A stretch of 64,000 bases of DNA from Aquila chrysaetos chrysaetos (GCF_900496995.4 NC_044009.1:13424001-13488000); one strand, 5' to 3'; positions 1 to 15,800 are shown, numbered from the stretch's first letter. The notes: generated from the letters alone by a model not told the origin. Program-made: numbers and translations.

Positions 1-1934
1 CAATAGGTGCGTGATAGTAATATATTGATAAATTTAGACTTTTAACAAGTATTTCAATTCCCCCCCAAAATAGACCATGAAAGCGATTACAGATTACAAA
101 ATGTTCCCATCAGCTTTTCAACAGCAGAGTCATAGCCAACATTTTTATCCATACTATGTTTGAATATGAAGAGCAAGGCTCACTAGTAAGTTCTGGTGAC
201 TTTGTGCTGCTCTGGCACTGCAGAACTGTTAATATAGCACCATTATAGCACCTCTTGATCAATGGAGAAAACAGCCAAAAAACACTAGTAAACTCCTTGC
301 TAAGATTATATTAAAAATAACAAACCTTGCTGAATAATAAAAAAAAATTCACCGTTAATAGAAAAAGCAATCAAGAATGAATTATTAGACAGGCAACTGT
401 CTAATTGAATCAAGTACAGAACTGATCTGGTTCTAGAGAAATCAATAGTTATTTATCCACAATAAAAAAACAACAATAGAATCAACATCTGGAGGTTAGC
501 GCTTGGGCAACTATGATTTCTGCTATAGCATCTGGCTAAAGTTTATATTTCGGTAAGCACTATTTGATTCAAGACCCTAAGTCTCATTTTTCTAGACTGA
601 ATTAGGCAGGTGAAGGCTAGGGCAGACACCTAAACACCTTAAAGATTCTGGGACACAGGACCAAGTTAAGATCTATTCTAGGCAAATAACTACCTTATTA
701 AAAGTACATGCAATTTTTAAAGGCTCTCAGTGACTTGGAAGACTAAGTAATTCTTAGTACATCCAATGTATTTTAGTTTGTGTATTACATGCATAGAGAA
801 AAAACCCACTTAGTTCATTCAGCTCATCAGCATTTTGCATTTTCCTTCAAAGAACATGATTACTTTTGAATTCCCCACCTGATCTAGCTTAAACTTCAGG
901 GAACGTTAGGCATAATTGTAGCTAAAAACTTATTCCAAGTATCATGCACATCTCGTAAAACTTAACAGCTCCACTTACAAACTCAATGCCTATCAGAATT
1001 TAGTGTACTGATACCCTCAAAACCTCCAGACAGAAGACAGGAAAGGGAATGAGCCCTACATGCACAGCACTGGCTACACGCAGAGACAGGGCATGATGCT
1101 ACAGAAGTGGGAGCTGAAGAGTCCACAGCTTGTCTTCTTTCCCACCAACAATACAAATATAGCTGTATACTTCCACACACTCAGCTGTATCCTTTCCTAA
1201 GTAAGGACAAACACAAGATAACAAAAATTGATCAGTTCTTGGCTAATGAGACCTTTCAGCTGCTCACAACCAACATCCTGCAGCACCACAAGTGCATTAT
1301 AGCAGATGCAGACCATGAGTGAAAATAACATCTGTAACACCTACAGAAAAAGAAACCAAGACCATTTCCATTTACTGGCTCCTGCTTCACTCTCCAGTAG
1401 GAGTTGGCTATTCATCTCATATATTGCTGGTCATCAGGATTCACAGATATTTTACAGCTCCTTAGTTCATAAAAAGCTCAGTGAGATGTGAAATAGGTCA
1501 AGGATTTATCAACTGCTTATACAGTAACCTTTCATCAGCCTCTCAACTTCACAACTATTTTTATATATATTATATATGTATGTATATTTGGCTTGCAGCA
1601 AAATAGGTCGTGCTCAGTAAAAGGCACATTCTGAAATAGTTTTTGCCAAGTCAGCCATTACACAGATTTCCACCCAAGGTGTAGTTCCAATACTACTGTT
1701 CATTTTGAATAGGATCTCATTGAGGGGGCAATCATGTTGATTGTAGATGGTGACATCTGTACTTCACTGCCTGAGGCTTTTAGAAAGAGTCCTCAACTAG
1801 ATGGGAGCCACACCACCAGCCCTCTCTGAGCAGACACATAAGAGGTGTACAAAGACTACACTGAAACTCCATGAATTCTGTTAAAGTTATTGAGGCTGGT
1901 CTTTGTTAGACAACATTGATGGACAAGACTGACT

Positions 1935-1968
1935 CCATCCCTAGGGACTACCCATCCCTAGGGACTAC
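1935..1968. repeat. Exact 17-base tandem duplication
   Basis: CCATCCCTAGGGACTAC occurs twice head to tail (1935-1951, 1952-1968) with no mismatch, suggesting a recent slippage event. Each copy contains the palindrome CCCTAGGG. Confidence 0.95.
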
Positions 1969-4900
1969 CAGAAAGATAAGGTGTTGAAAACTCCCAATCC
2001 CCCTTGACATCCTCTGCAGGTTTCAGTGTCCCTTGTCTTTCAAGACCCCATTCTCCATCTGAGCGCAGCCAGGTACATGGTGCACAGGAAAGGGCAAGGT
2101 CTGAGACACTGGCTGTATCCTACACCAGTCGGTCAGACAGGGAGTGGTGGCAGAGGTTCTCCCCTTGGGCATCCACACAAATGCAGCCACATCACCATCT
2201 GCAGCACAGGGAGGAAATGACTGGAGCCTCCAGACTGAGACATGGGGCATTTCTGCCTGGTCTACAGTGGCAGTGCTTTCACAGGAGTCGATTATTCAGC
2301 CTGTGTATTTAAAGACTTGGTAAATAACTACTCAGGGGATGGTTTTTTCAAACACACTAATGATATTTTCATCAAAAGACCCTTTTTACAGAAATAGACG
2401 AAGGAGAAAAAAATATTTGTTCAGAGTGTGTTTCATGGAAGCTCCATTGGCTGGTGTTTTATGGTAAACGATTACGGTGTTCTGGGGACAAACAGACCTG
2501 GCAAGCCAGACTTACTCCTGTTCTTGAACTAGCACAGGTGCAAGAGAAAGAGCTTGTACCTTGTCTACTCAGACTCTGCTGAAGGAGAATGGATTTTTCC
2601 CTCCAGTCTGCTTGAGAATAGCCCTTTAGTGCACAGATATCCACTGGAGCATAACATTGTCCCCATCATTAATACCTCTTCCTTCTCCATCTCTTACTGA
2701 ATCTTGCCAAAGAGACGGACTGATTGGAAAGCAATGGGTTCACCCCCACACCCTCCAGGCTTGCTGGGCTGCTCAGTCACACAAATATTCAGCTCCCCTT
2801 TTGGAAGAACAACTTGCAGAAGATCCTGCAGACACATCTGCCTCCGGTATTTGGTTACATATTCTAGTCCCCAGCAGAAGTACCTCTTACCAGCATAACC
2901 AAGAAAAGTTTCCAAAAAAAGAGGAGCATAAAGTCATTCTAAGCAGCAGTAGGCCATAACCTTTCTTCTCATCTACAGAAGCATTCATCCCTAATTAGTA
3001 TTCCTACCTTTGGGCAGGAATTTTGGGTGGTCTCTTTTAGGAGCACTTTGGAAATTTCCCGCTAGCTCTGCAGTCAGCTGCTCTTAAGTCTGTCTGCATC
3101 AGCAGACAATGGGAAACAGCATGAAAGGATGGATCCAGTAGGGCTAGCACTCAGAAAACTGTTCAAACCAGGATCTCTCTCACAGTTGCTCAGACAACTT
3201 GGAATATTATTATTCTTAAGTGACTCATATGACGGCATACTGTCAGTAAGGCTGTGGCCTTTTGTACAGAGCCACAAGTCCATGTCGTGCCTCTGTCCAA
3301 AGAAGGGAGAGATGCCACAACTGTTCCACATCTAATAAGCAAGCAGAGACATGCTGCCAGTGGTGCAAAAAGGGACATTTGAACTGGCCAGCAACTCAGT
3401 TCTCAGGAAGATATGCAGTCAAACAGCCTGATACTTGCCACAAGGTCTGAAAGCTGCAGAAATGGAAGGAATCCCTCCCCCTTCTACAATGCAACATATT
3501 TTTGGTGGATCCCAACAGCTGAATTTTGAACTGTGCTTTAGGATTGGAGACAAGACTCCTGCATTGCAATCCCCTATGAAGTAAGGGCTCCAAGGAAGTC
3601 AGATACTTGTAGAAGTTTGCATTCACTGGAGCTCACATGCTGCTTGTGACCCATTCATTTTGGAGTGGGAATGCAGATTTAACCTCCTGCAATTCCCTCT
3701 GTTACTCCAAGGACATAAGTGGTCTCCCTCACTGCGACTCAGTCCAAGTTGGTCACCTTATCCGGTAATGAGCACGCCATCCTGTAATAAGCCACAGAAG
3801 TCCCACCAAGGAGGAATACTGGCTTGAGGAAAGTAGAATAACATGGTCCTGGCTTCCTGGTTTGGCTGATCACACATGGCTGAGTGCTCAGAGCTTAGTA
3901 AGTTACATGACTTTACAATGAAGGACCACAAATGTTTATATCACGCAGATACCCCAGAACTTGTAGATTAAGTTGCAAGCATGGCAAGATTTCTCTGCTT
4001 TGTAAGTGTCCAACAGCAGGAATACATCATACAAGCTGCTCCCAGCTGACCTTTTTAGGCAGATTTGGACAAAGATGCCTCCAAGTTGTCCACAACAAAC
4101 TGATACTTTTCCAAAAAGATGCATCAGTGTCCTGAAATCACTTATACTAGTAACAAATACCACCCACAATAAAAAGAAGCCAGTGGGCCTCATAGTTCAC
4201 CCTACTCATTACATGACATGATCTTCATAATATATTTATATCATAGCTGAGCTGAATGAAGTAAGCTACAGCACAATGAGCACCTGCTTGTTTCTTCAGC
4301 TTATTCATTATGGGCCAGATTTAACCTCACAGCATGTAATTGGGAAACCCTCTGATGATTTGATTTGGTCCTGTGATATGCAAGAAATTGGTTTATGTAC
4401 TCAAAAGTTGCAGGGGGAGAGAGACACACACATTCAGGTAACAGACAAATGACTAACAGATCCTTATAACTAGATAAAGATAGAAGAGTTATTATTGACT
4501 GTTTCATGCACTATAAAACCTGTTAAGGTAATTGGACATGAGGTAGCCTTCACTCCCATTTATACACTTTGCCATGTGGCTCTTGCATTTACAAACTTGC
4601 CTGGATTAATACATTAAGTGGAGTTAGCCTTCCTCTGGGAAACAATGCAAATCTGCTCAGAATAGCATTTCTGAGAAACGTAGACAAGCAGTGGGCCAAA
4701 GTCTCTTCTGGCCCAACTCCACTGAAATCGGAGCAGCAGCAGATAATTCAGCCATACATTCTTAGAGCATTACTGCTCAAAAATCTCTCCCAGAGGGGAA
4801 CAAAAAAAAAACAAACAAGAGAAATATTCTCATTAACAAGAAATTAGATAAATTTATTTAATCAGAGATAGAAACATTCAACTCCTACCTCTCTATATAA

Positions 4901-7666
4901 AGAGTTTCCCAAATGACCATCACTTCAGACTATGAAACCTCTGAACTTCAGAGGAACTAGGAAAGAGAAACAAACAGAAATGGAAGGGAGGTGCTGTTAA
5001 GGGGAAAATAATTTATTGATTTCCTCAGAGCTAATGTTTCTTTTTAGGAGACCAAAGTGACCATTGCTTCATTCAGCTTAAGCAAACAAAGCAGCAGATC
5101 TAAACAAAGCATTTTAACAGTAAGTTCCATTAAGAAATTGCTTCACACACACAAATTGGCATGACTAGATAATAGCAAGAAACAAAATGCTTTAAAATTA
5201 GTGCTGCCAATTAGGACACAACACCCTCCTAGTCAAAGTGCAACAAATGACCATGTCAGTCCTACTAGTCTCTTTTGATGCAAATCAAAAAGGGGGGGCA
5301 TGAATTCATCTCCCCTGCTCCAGCAGAGAAAATCATGGCATTCCCAAACAGGAAAGCAGGACATTCCCAGCAGTACCATAAGCATTTCCAATGGGTGGCT
5401 CATACCTCGAATGACTGATACCACAATATTGTAGCTCACCTACTCTTCTGTAATTGTCATGATATATCTCCTAGAGGAGAAAGTGCATAATATTCAACCA
5501 GGTAAAATTTCTCCAAGACCTATAAACTACTCATGTCCCTTTCAAGTCACCAGAGTAAATGTTCACAGCATTTAGTAGAAGCCAACCTGCCATTTCCCTA
5601 ATGAAAATGTAGGAGTGAGAAACAGAAAATATTCCAGCACCACCTCCTTTCTCTGTCCACACAGGGCTTGTCCACTCCCAACCCAGTGTCTGAAAACATC
5701 CAACACCCTCTGAAAACATTCTTTACATTAAAGAAAGTAAATACCTTACCACTGGTACACTGCTAAGTGATGCTAGTAGCAATGAGAAGAATTAGGATGC
5801 TTTAGTATGTCGAAGAGGGCTAAAAGATATATTGAAGTTCAGTTAATTCTTATGTGTGCTGTCTCACCAGTACCCAGAATATCCTCTCCCCTGGTGCAAT
5901 CCACCAGATGTGCTCAAACTGTGCATTGCTTCCACTTAAATAGCATCACACCCGCACTTTGCGAGATATTTAACAGAGCAGAGAATGTATCCGAGGCTTT
6001 AGGTGTCCTAAGGTATCTCATTTTCCAAGCTGCACAATGGCTTCTGGCTGTAGCCATCTGCAGTGCTGTAGCCTCAATGTTTTGCTGGAAGACCCATGGA
6101 TTATGACACCTCATTCTTCAAATTGGTGATATCTTTCAAAGGAAAGGGCTCCAGACACAGATGCAACTGGAAACAGAATGTCATGACAGGGAAGAAATGT
6201 AGACTGAGAACATGCAAGCCAAAAGATTTGAGCTAATTTCAACCTAAATTAGTTCCGAATCCTTTGGTGCCTTTCAAAGCTTTTGCAATACTGACCTAAG
6301 TTTTTGGTACTGATGGTTGGTTTTTTGGGGGGTTTTTTTTTGTTTTTTTTACTACCAGTTTTTTCAGTGCCCAAATTCAGTTCCAGATAGGATATTGCAC
6401 CTCTGAAAATCTCCCTTCCTTCAAGATGCTGTAAATTGGTTACTCTAAAAAAAAAAATAAATGCAGAAATCTAAAAAATGTAGGTCTCATCAGCTTCAGT
6501 GGTAGCTCAGCACTGCAAGAAATAGTGGCACCTGCCTTTCTGCAGCTCCAAACAAGCACCTGACACCCGGACTGCAGAGCATCTTTCACTTCCCCCTCCA
6601 TATTTGATGGGACAGATTTCCCTCCCCCGCTGAATCCCTGCCATAGAAAATAACCATTGTGAGACTGTTCTGATTATCAATTTTTTTATATAAAGAGATG
6701 ATGGAACTCAAACAGTTCCCAACACCCACTACTCACTGTATTATCCTCCATTTTGTGACTTAATGAGCATTTGTAATGACTCAATCAGCTTGTAGTGAGA
6801 CACATGCACTGTTTCTCACTTTTTTCAACAGCTCTTCTGAGGCAGGAAAGAAGTTTGACATGGTAAAATATCCACTTGTCAGTCCTTGCATTTCTCAAGT
6901 GTTACATGGGGTTTCATTACACACCTTGGAGGTAGTTAGAATTAGAGATTTGATTAATTTGCCAAGTATGATCTACATAAGCAGTTCACTCACTTTCTCT
7001 TGAAAATTGTTCCTAAGCTCATGTTTTTCCACCATGAGATACTCGTGAAGGGCAAGTAGGGCAATCTATTCTGCTGGAATTATGAAGCAAAAATAGTTTT
7101 ATTTATACCTAAGATGAGGGAGGGAAGAGGTATTAAAATAAACCGAGTGTTCTTATGGGTTATTATTTTTACGCTAAGTTTGTTTGTTCACATCCCAGTT
7201 GTGGGAAACAACAATTTGCCTCTTCTAGCAAGCAGTGAATTTCCAGCAATAGAAGCCAAAAGAAGTAAATGAATTCAAGCTAAGCCATCACTCCCCAAAG
7301 CTGTTTTTGCTCCACATCTGTCCGGATTTCTTGAGGAAGTGTCTTACCCCAAAATACCCATCTCTGCAATGTATCCAGTACAATCCAATAGCTTTCTTCT
7401 CCATTTCAAAATTGGGTGCACTTGTATTTGGACAGAGGCTAAGCAGGATGAGATTAATTCTTTGATTCAGAGTTAAGCTCTTCTGATGAAACTACCATGT
7501 ATTTGTTCAGATTCAAAATACTCCCTATATCCTCTACCAGATGGGCAAATCACTTTCATCTGCTACAGCATCTTTTACTCCTGAGGAGTGGCCTTCTGTG
7601 TAAAAGAAAGGCAGAACTGAGCGCTAAACAAATCAATCCACTCACTGTTCTCCTGGTCAACTGGGA

Positions 7667-7688
7667 TTTTGTTTGTTTGTTTGTTTTT
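7667..7688. repeat. (TTTG)n microsatellite
   Basis: About four exact TTTG units followed by a T run. Short. Confidence 0.85.
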
Positions 7689-10600
7689 ACACAAAGTAAA
7701 GCTTCCCTGGAGAGGTGTTTCACAAAGTTTCACCCCGCTGAAGTATTCTGTTCTAGCATGCGAACTAGAAACACCAAGATCTCCCAAATAAAATTTTATT
7801 CCAAGCCCATCTTATCTAGCAATGCAAGTTTTTAGGTTTTAGCTGTTCTTCCACTTTCTCCACAGAAGTGGAATTCAGCTCAAAAACTGTAAAATAAGGA
7901 AAGTTAAAATCTCAAGCCTTACCTTTAGTCTGGTACTGCAGTCAGTGGGTATGGCATTTGACATTAAGAGCTGTCAAGCTAAACTCTGACCTCTCGGCCA
8001 CATCTTACCACAACTGAAATCAAAGCTGTTGAGGGTTGATGCCAGTCTGGAAATTTCTCCTAATAAAGTTGATACGGTTTCAGAGGCTCTAGCACTGGCT
8101 CTTCAAATTAGTTTATTTATTATTTCCTATTGATTGCTTTGTTTCTCACATATGAAGCCAGATCATTTCCTGGGGCACCCTGAAGTTTGGTATTTTTTAA
8201 TAATTCTTACCCAAGGGTTTTGCAAGCAGACAGGCCAGAGAGAAATGGGTTCCTGACAGCCAGATGAGATCATCCTATATCATGTACGAGCTCTTACCCT
8301 CCCAGATTCAGACCAATTAGAAGGCAGCTACCAGATAATACCCTATAGACTTTGAATGTACCCATGTTATGCAAGTATACTATCACAACAGTTCTTATCA
8401 GAAATGTGGGAATCTGGAACGTTTACTCTTCTCTTGCACTCAGATTGCTGATATCTTGTTGAAAAAGGACATGGTAAAGAGAGACATGCGGCTCTGCAAG
8501 AAGAGGGGGTATAAAAGCTGGATGGTATCCCTGCAAATCTAAACATTTAGGAACAGCTTAATCTGAAACCAGAAAAAAGAGTCATGATTACCAGTGCATT
8601 TAGAAACCCCCAAGGCAGAGCTGTCGGTGTGGTATAGAAGTCTCTGCCATCCTCATCCCTGTTTCACTGAGATTTGATGCAACTTGCTTTCAAATGTTAA
8701 GCTGCCTGTGCCATAATGGTGCAGAAACTCTCCCTGCAGGGGTACAAAACAGCACTGGTCCTTTCCAGTATCCCAGGCAGCAGAGCAACTTGAAGGCTAG
8801 AAGAGCAGATCAGAGCTATTTAGCCCACCCACCCACTGTCAAAGCTTTCTTTGAAGTATAGCTAGGCAGCCACTCTGACAACATTTACTGAAAAAGAATG
8901 CTATTTTCCTTCTTAATTAAGAGTTAAGCGTCAAACAGGGATTTATTGGTACAAAGCTGCTGTAAATAAAGACTACAGGCTTTGAGTACAGCAAGAGAAC
9001 ACAGTTTGTCTACCATGAGTGCTACAAAAAAAAAAAAGCTGCCTGCCTGCAACATATTGGTTAAACACAATACAAATATTAATACAAAAACTGTAGTGCA
9101 GAAGAGGTGGACTTGGGGAGCCAGCACAGCTACCAGCAGCAGCGAGAATGCAGAAGCATGGACTTTTAGCACAGGGAAATAACCTACTAGGTGCCCCAAG
9201 GGTTTTGCATCAACCTTCTTGAAGTTTGATCTATAGTCCTTCCCTGATTACTTATATATTAACTAGGTGGACACTAGTTTGGACATAGCCATACTAGTGA
9301 CCACAGTATGGAACTGACCTTCTTAATATTTAGAAGAGCAAACCAAGTGTTTCTAAGAGCATTCAAAAAATCATGAAGCCAGATTGGCATGTAGCATGAA
9401 CAACAACTTCACCAGCTGTTCCCAGGTACTTTCAGGAGCATTCTCACATCTGATTAGCTTTGAAATCTAAAAATCAAAAGTGCAAGCTTCAGCTTCAACT
9501 GCAGCTTTTCCTCAGCTTGGACCATTTACAGAAAGCTCTCCCTGATGGGAACTCCCAAATACCCTCTGTGTATGAGGTTACGGTTCATAGCTCAGTTGCT
9601 CCACACATGTTGAGTAATATTCAAAACTCAAATTTAAAGTAAGAACAATCAGATATCCACAACTTGATTATTTGATAATTATACTGAGGTTTAGAACTGA
9701 GATTTCTTTAATGATTTAAGCACCTAATAAAAGAGACAGTGTACTTAATATCTAGGTTAAAGAGAAAAAACATCTGGAGATTGGGGAAGAAAACAAAAAG
9801 CTTAGAAATAGGACAAGGAGGGCTTTCTACGGAAAATGAAAGTGTTCAAGAGAAACACTGGCTGGCAGAAGGCAAGAAGAAATGCCTGGAAGAGATGAAA
9901 CTACACGTGGATTTACCAGTCTCCTAAGACCTTTCCTACTGGAAATTCACTGCTCATCTGCAAGAACAAGGGTTTACTTGACCATAGCTGGATAGAAATC
10001 AAAATCCTCAGGAACATGTTCTAAAAAGAAGACAACTTAGTTCTTGACATTTTTCTATTTTGCTCCTTACATAATGATAACATTAGAAAGACTGGACCCA
10101 CTGTGTCTCTGGACTACTTACGCAAAACACAGACTATTCTGTAAGTGTTTGGAGCCATAGAAATGCTTGAAACAGCTGGAATCATATTTAATGACAAATC
10201 AGGGAATGAACACCCTGATACATAAAATACAGAGGTGAGCAGCATCCATGTGACATGCAGCAACAGTGCAAGGTCTCAGGCAAACTCACTCAAAGGCTTG
10301 TGAAACAGGACAAAAGTGAAGACCTCATGACAGATGCACAGGTCAAGGTGCAACCCTGGAAGCACAGGGGGAGGCAGGAGCTGGCTGTATTTGAAGAGAC
10401 AGGCTCTAGGAGAGGCTAGAAGTGGTGTGGGGCTTGCCTTGCATCAGCAAGTTTCTCACTGCTGCAGGGAAAAATAGGAGAAACCCAGAATTTATTTTAA
10501 AGTGTCCCTAACTGGTCCTTTATGAGGACCATACGCTTTGTTAGAAAAAGACAATCAGAACTTATGTATATTTCTTTATACCAAAACAATAGTAAAAGCC

Positions 10601-12799
10601 TTTATACATAAATGTTTCGATAACAGTTAGTCTTACAGTCATAAGTGATGACTAAACCTAGATGAGAAGTTTTGGCAGAAAGAAGCAGCAGGAACCTAAG
10701 GAAGTTTTTTTACCAAAAAGACAATAATATGTGTTCTTGTTTGCTTCAGTTCAGTGGATAAGGCATTCAGGGATACTTGAAATCTTTATTCACATCCCTG
10801 CTCTACTTCACTGTGCTCTACACGCCAGTCTTAACTAGAGCATTGTTGATTCTGATACAGATCTTATTATAAACTTCTAAAGCAGAACCTTAATTGAAGT
10901 GGTTTAGGATAAACTTTTCATCAAACAGGTATGTTTACAGTGAAGCTTATTGTTGAAGAGGCTTCCCCTGATAATACAGATTATCCTATGGAAAAAACTA
11001 GTCTCCACAATGATGGTCACTCAGGAGCAAAAAAAATAATTCTGTGCAAAGTGTGAATCATCTCATCCAAGAAATCATAGGAAATGAACTTCCCAGTCAT
11101 ACAAATAGAGATATCCCCTTTTCTCTCTTTTAAGCCATTGCTTAAAAGTAGAAAATTATTAATGTTTGGAACATAGCAGAAGTAGCAAGAATGACTGTGA
11201 ACTGCATGGCTATGTTTGCTGTGTCTTAAAGTGCATTGCATCTGCAACTCAGGACAGGTTTTTTTTTGTTGTTTTCTACTTCTCCAAAGTGTTCTTTTCT
11301 GGCAGGAAATTGATGATTTTCAGCTAGAGTTTTAGAAGTGTTTTCTTGAGAAGCTGAAAAATTCTTCAAATTCTTATTTTAGTTATAAACCTGTGTTATA
11401 CCTGATCTGAACAAAATCCAGGTGAATAAAAATTCCTAATTTGGAATGCATATTGGCATTAATCTATAGTGTCAGTCATGACATGTTTGGGGGAAGGATA
11501 TGCTGCTGTTATACTTGATTTTTACACTTATGTATTTGTTCATTACATTTAGAAGACTTGCCATACATTCTCCATCATATTATCCACACATTTGAAGTCA
11601 CTGTACAATTACAATCTCCTCAGTGATGTTGCAGGGCCAGGCTCTGCCGATGTTCTCTTTTAGAAGCTAACCCCTTGCACTGTATACCGTAGTCTCCAAA
11701 TTAAGCATAAGCCCCCAATAAAAAGCATGTAGTTCTACATGCTAGAGAAACATCTAGACAAGAGGTGGCCTTCCCTTCATTTCCTTACATGCACGGTTTA
11801 CAGCTGCTCTGACAATTCCCTGTTCACATTTGAATATATTAATATTCCTACACTATCAATTTTACCTATTTCTATACCTCTTTGATAAGCCACTAAGATA
11901 ATTCACATTTGTTGCTTTTTGGACATGTTGAGGATATAAGAGCAATCATGTTAGATCTAACACAGTATCTACCCTCTAACCACAGCTAACAGCAGATTTG
12001 GGGAGAAGAGGGCTGGGTAGAAGAATAAGGCCACAGGAATACCTCCCACTATACTCCCCTGGCTTTTGGAGATCAGTGGTTTACTAACCCTTTATCACAA
12101 TTCCATCTGTTTAATGCACCTTGATAAACTGAGTTACACAGATAACATACCTTAAAATATTGCATATATTTTGGATTCATAAATACCCAGCATTAACTCC
12201 ATGTCTTTTCAGAAGTTCTCACTGGTTCTCACTTGCACTTGCGAATGGGGTAAGGTGGAAGGCACCATTCTCACTCTCTGACTTCAAGCACCTTATTAAT
12301 AAAATTCAACATACGGGCTCTCTGCCTCCCAAGGGAACCTCCCTCTTGCTCTTGAGGACATCTGTACATTGCACAGCTTAATGCTCACACACTGCTTCCA
12401 GACTTAACCAGATCAAAAGTGCACACAGAAATGCATAGCCTCCCCTGTTTTGTAAGCACACCTAGTGTTGTTTGCACATACAAGCAGATGCATGTGTGCA
12501 TGCAGCACATACCTTGCTCTCATCTACACTCCATTAAACCAACATTTTCTGTTTTATTCTTTACATCATTTTCTTGAGGGCTCCCTCTCAGTCTCCCAAG
12601 TTTTCAGGGTTTCATGTTTTTAACGCTTTTATTTTTAATAAGTATAGGAATTTCAAAGCACCAAGTATTTCCACATGAAAAGCCTTCACTGTTGACTACC
12701 AGGATCTAACACTGAAGCACACAAAACCCAAATAAAAGCCACGTTACAGGTAACAACATTCCCCCCAAGCCCTTAGGACTGTATTACTTGAAAAACTAT

Positions 12800-12860
12800 A
12801 GCCATTGGGGCAAGTGACTTATTTCATTGTGCATTTCAGACTTAAAATAACTTTTGCTTA
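12800..12860 (+). repeat. Possible MIR SINE fragment
   Basis: GGGGCAAGTGACTTA followed by TTGTGCATTTCAG resembles the MIR core (GGGCAAGTCACTTAAC...CTGTGCCTCAG). It is short and diverged, as expected of ancient MIR copies in birds. Tentative. Confidence 0.4.
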
Positions 12861-15800
12861 TGTTTATTTATAATGACATCCGTAAGAACAGCATTGTGGA
12901 TGTGTATAAATACAACACTGTCATAGCTGAAACAGTATCCAAGATCAAATAATTAAACCTGGGATATGGTTTTAAACATACAGAGTTGATTTAAAGCTGC
13001 ACAGCTCTGCAGCCACACTATTTTGAGGCATGTATTAAGTGTGCAGCTCTACAAACCCAATTTATCATTGCCTTAAGTGCATAGTCTTAATTATGCTCCT
13101 GTCCAAAAATCTTTCTTACTATTGCTCTGTGAAATATGTATACTGCAAATGAAAAAATTAAGAGAAAGGGTTTTATTTGGTTTTACATTTAATGTAGCTT
13201 TTGTATGAATAGTTAAACTGACTGTATTTAGTTTGCTTTGCTGTTTGTGTGTTTTTCTCTTAGCAACAAGGAGAAAAACAGTCTTTTAACTATAGGAAAC
13301 CATAACTGTAAGATCATAAAAATTGGCATAGAAAATAGGATATTTGAAACTACCTATAAATCATTTACATTGTTTAAGCTACAAATTGAAGGTATTTCTT
13401 TAACTTTGAAGGAATGTAGTTTTGTGTAAATACAAACAAACATTTAGAATTGTATTTTATAGAGAAACTTTCTTCCCAAAGAGCTTTACATGTGGAACTC
13501 ATTCAAAACCTAGGAAACCCCCGAGGACTTTTGTTTATGTGAATATTCCCAACTCAGTGAGATTATTCATTTATTTAAAATTCATCAACAGTTTATGTAT
13601 TTGCAGAAGTGAGTCTGCATGAAAGATTTCTTATATACCAGTGAAATACAGACACCTCTAAATCAAGATAAAGTTGTTCAGCAGCTCTATACCACAGAAG
13701 GCACCAAGAAATAAAGCCATCAGGTTTGAATGAGAGTTCAAGGAAGACACAGAAAGGCAGAATGTAACAGACCAAGTTGAAACTTGACCAGGACTGGACT
13801 CTACATAATTTCTCTAAACAAAAAGCATACTGCAAGGTATTTAGCAAAATGTTCACAAGTCAAAACCTTGCCTCGGCATCTCATGAAAAATCTGGTCTCT
13901 GCCAGATATAGTTTATCCTAATTTAGCAAACCCCAGAGGAGAGTGCCACTGGTTTGAGCACCATTAGCATCATCACCTGCAAGAGATGAGATAATGCACA
14001 GCAAAGCTTAAGAGAGCTAGAGGGGAACATACTCCAAAATTTCACAGCCTGGAGGCTGCAGAATTTCTACTGAGTAACTGGAGGGGGTAAGTTTTACTAA
14101 AGGAAAAGCATTAGCATACAGCTGACAAAAAAACCTCAGAATGTTATCATCCTGTAAATCTTAGGCTGAGAATGACTGCCATGGCCTGTTAGGCATGTCC
14201 CACACAGCCTTAAGGCCTTCTAAATACCTCACTGCAATGAGCAGCTCCAAACCAGTGAGCAGTACTAATCTCTGCTTTTCACAAAAATATTCAAAACACA
14301 AACATTTGTTGTCAGTAAAACATTAAGAAAAACATGCTCACCTTTGCACCTTTCAGCATGGTTTGGAAATTAATGACCCATGAGTTGGCAGCACACCTTC
14401 TTCCTTGGACTTGGAATAACTCAAGTAAATTATGATAGCAAAGTGCAAAACAGGGTTTAAACAAGAGACTTCCCAGAGTGTTGAGATTTTCAGCAAATTC
14501 CTTTTTCTTAATCTCCATTACTGTATAACCAGCTGCTGTTTGTGAGTTTTCTGTGGGAGGAAGAAACTAGCTCTTATCAGGTGGGAGAAATCCAGGTTCA
14601 GAAAAAGAGCTGGGCACTGCTTAAGCGTCCCTCAGGTTTTCTTTCCTCCATCATCATGCTAATCTCAGCCTGAATATGCCCACAGGTAAAAGCCAAGCCC
14701 CCCTGCAGTTAGGAGAACAAAAAGGCAAAAAAAGATTATGATCTTAAAACAAGACAGGGGAAGCAGGTGTTATTTGCTGCAATGTTTTTGAGGGTCAGCA
14801 CAACTATAGCAGGACTAGTCATATGCTAAGTGATTTAGCTGACAGCAGGGATGGTGTTATCCGTCCCCCTTTTCCTGTACAATACCAGGTATAGTGGGCA
14901 GTGACAAACTTCAGCAGGCTCTTTGAACATTGCAGTATCACCAGTACTTGTGTTACTCTTAAGTACCTATATTGATCAAGACCTAAGGCTGCAAGCTAGT
15001 TCTGTATACATAGCAATAAATCGCACAAAGCAAGTCCTTCAGCATTTAAAAGTATACCTGCACTAGCTATTTGTAGAGCCAGAACAGCCAAGACAAGCTG
15101 GTGTATCTGTACTGTCCCAGGCTTAGCAGTCAGATGCATTTAACTATTTGTGCACCGTGTAACACACCAGCTGTGTCCACCAAGTATTATTCACACTGAC
15201 AACTGCTTGCTCTGGGTTAACACAGAGACTCCGGGAGCTAGGTGCTAAACTCGAACTAATTGCTAAGCTCAAGCTAATAACCCTGCAGCTTTTGATCCAC
15301 TCAGCAAGCTAAAACTGCATCTGATATACCACAGATTTTCCCCAGCACTGCAAACCTACAGCACACCCTCCAGAGGCACAGTTCTGGCTCACAGCATTAC
15401 ATTCCCACTAGAGCTGCCACACAAATGATCTGGTGGCACACAAACATGCAAACACTGCTCCTGGGTAGCGTCTTATCAAAAAGGCACCTTTTTGGTAGGA
15501 ATTGTTGAACAATAACTTCCTTCCACAGCATATAGCAACTTTATCTAAGCAGTTCTGCAGACTGAACTATACTAGCAGTCTTGGTGGAGAAACATTACTG
15601 TAGAAATGTGTTTCCTTTTAGCAAACTCAATGTCTCTTGTCCAATTTCAGAGTGGAATTAGTTGCTTTCATTCAGGATTTTCATTTTAACTCAAGCCCAC
15701 AATTAAACTGTATGTAGATTTGAGCTGTACAGGCTTATTGGAAGTGGCAAGCTCTGAATGACTGGCATGCTTCCAAACTTGTGAAATAATTACACTCACT

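Larger units (their letters stand above)
1..12700. other. Intergenic DNA, no gene supported
   Basis: AT-rich sequence with only short open frames (112 codons at most) scattered over both strands, none with a recognisable domain, signal peptide or splice-flanked exon pattern. It holds short simple repeats (TA-rich at 1558-1589, G/T-rich at 6316-6350, TTTG at 7667-7688) and an exact 17-base tandem duplication at 1935-1968. It could hold regulatory elements or long noncoding RNA exons that cannot be told from sequence alone. Confidence 0.6.
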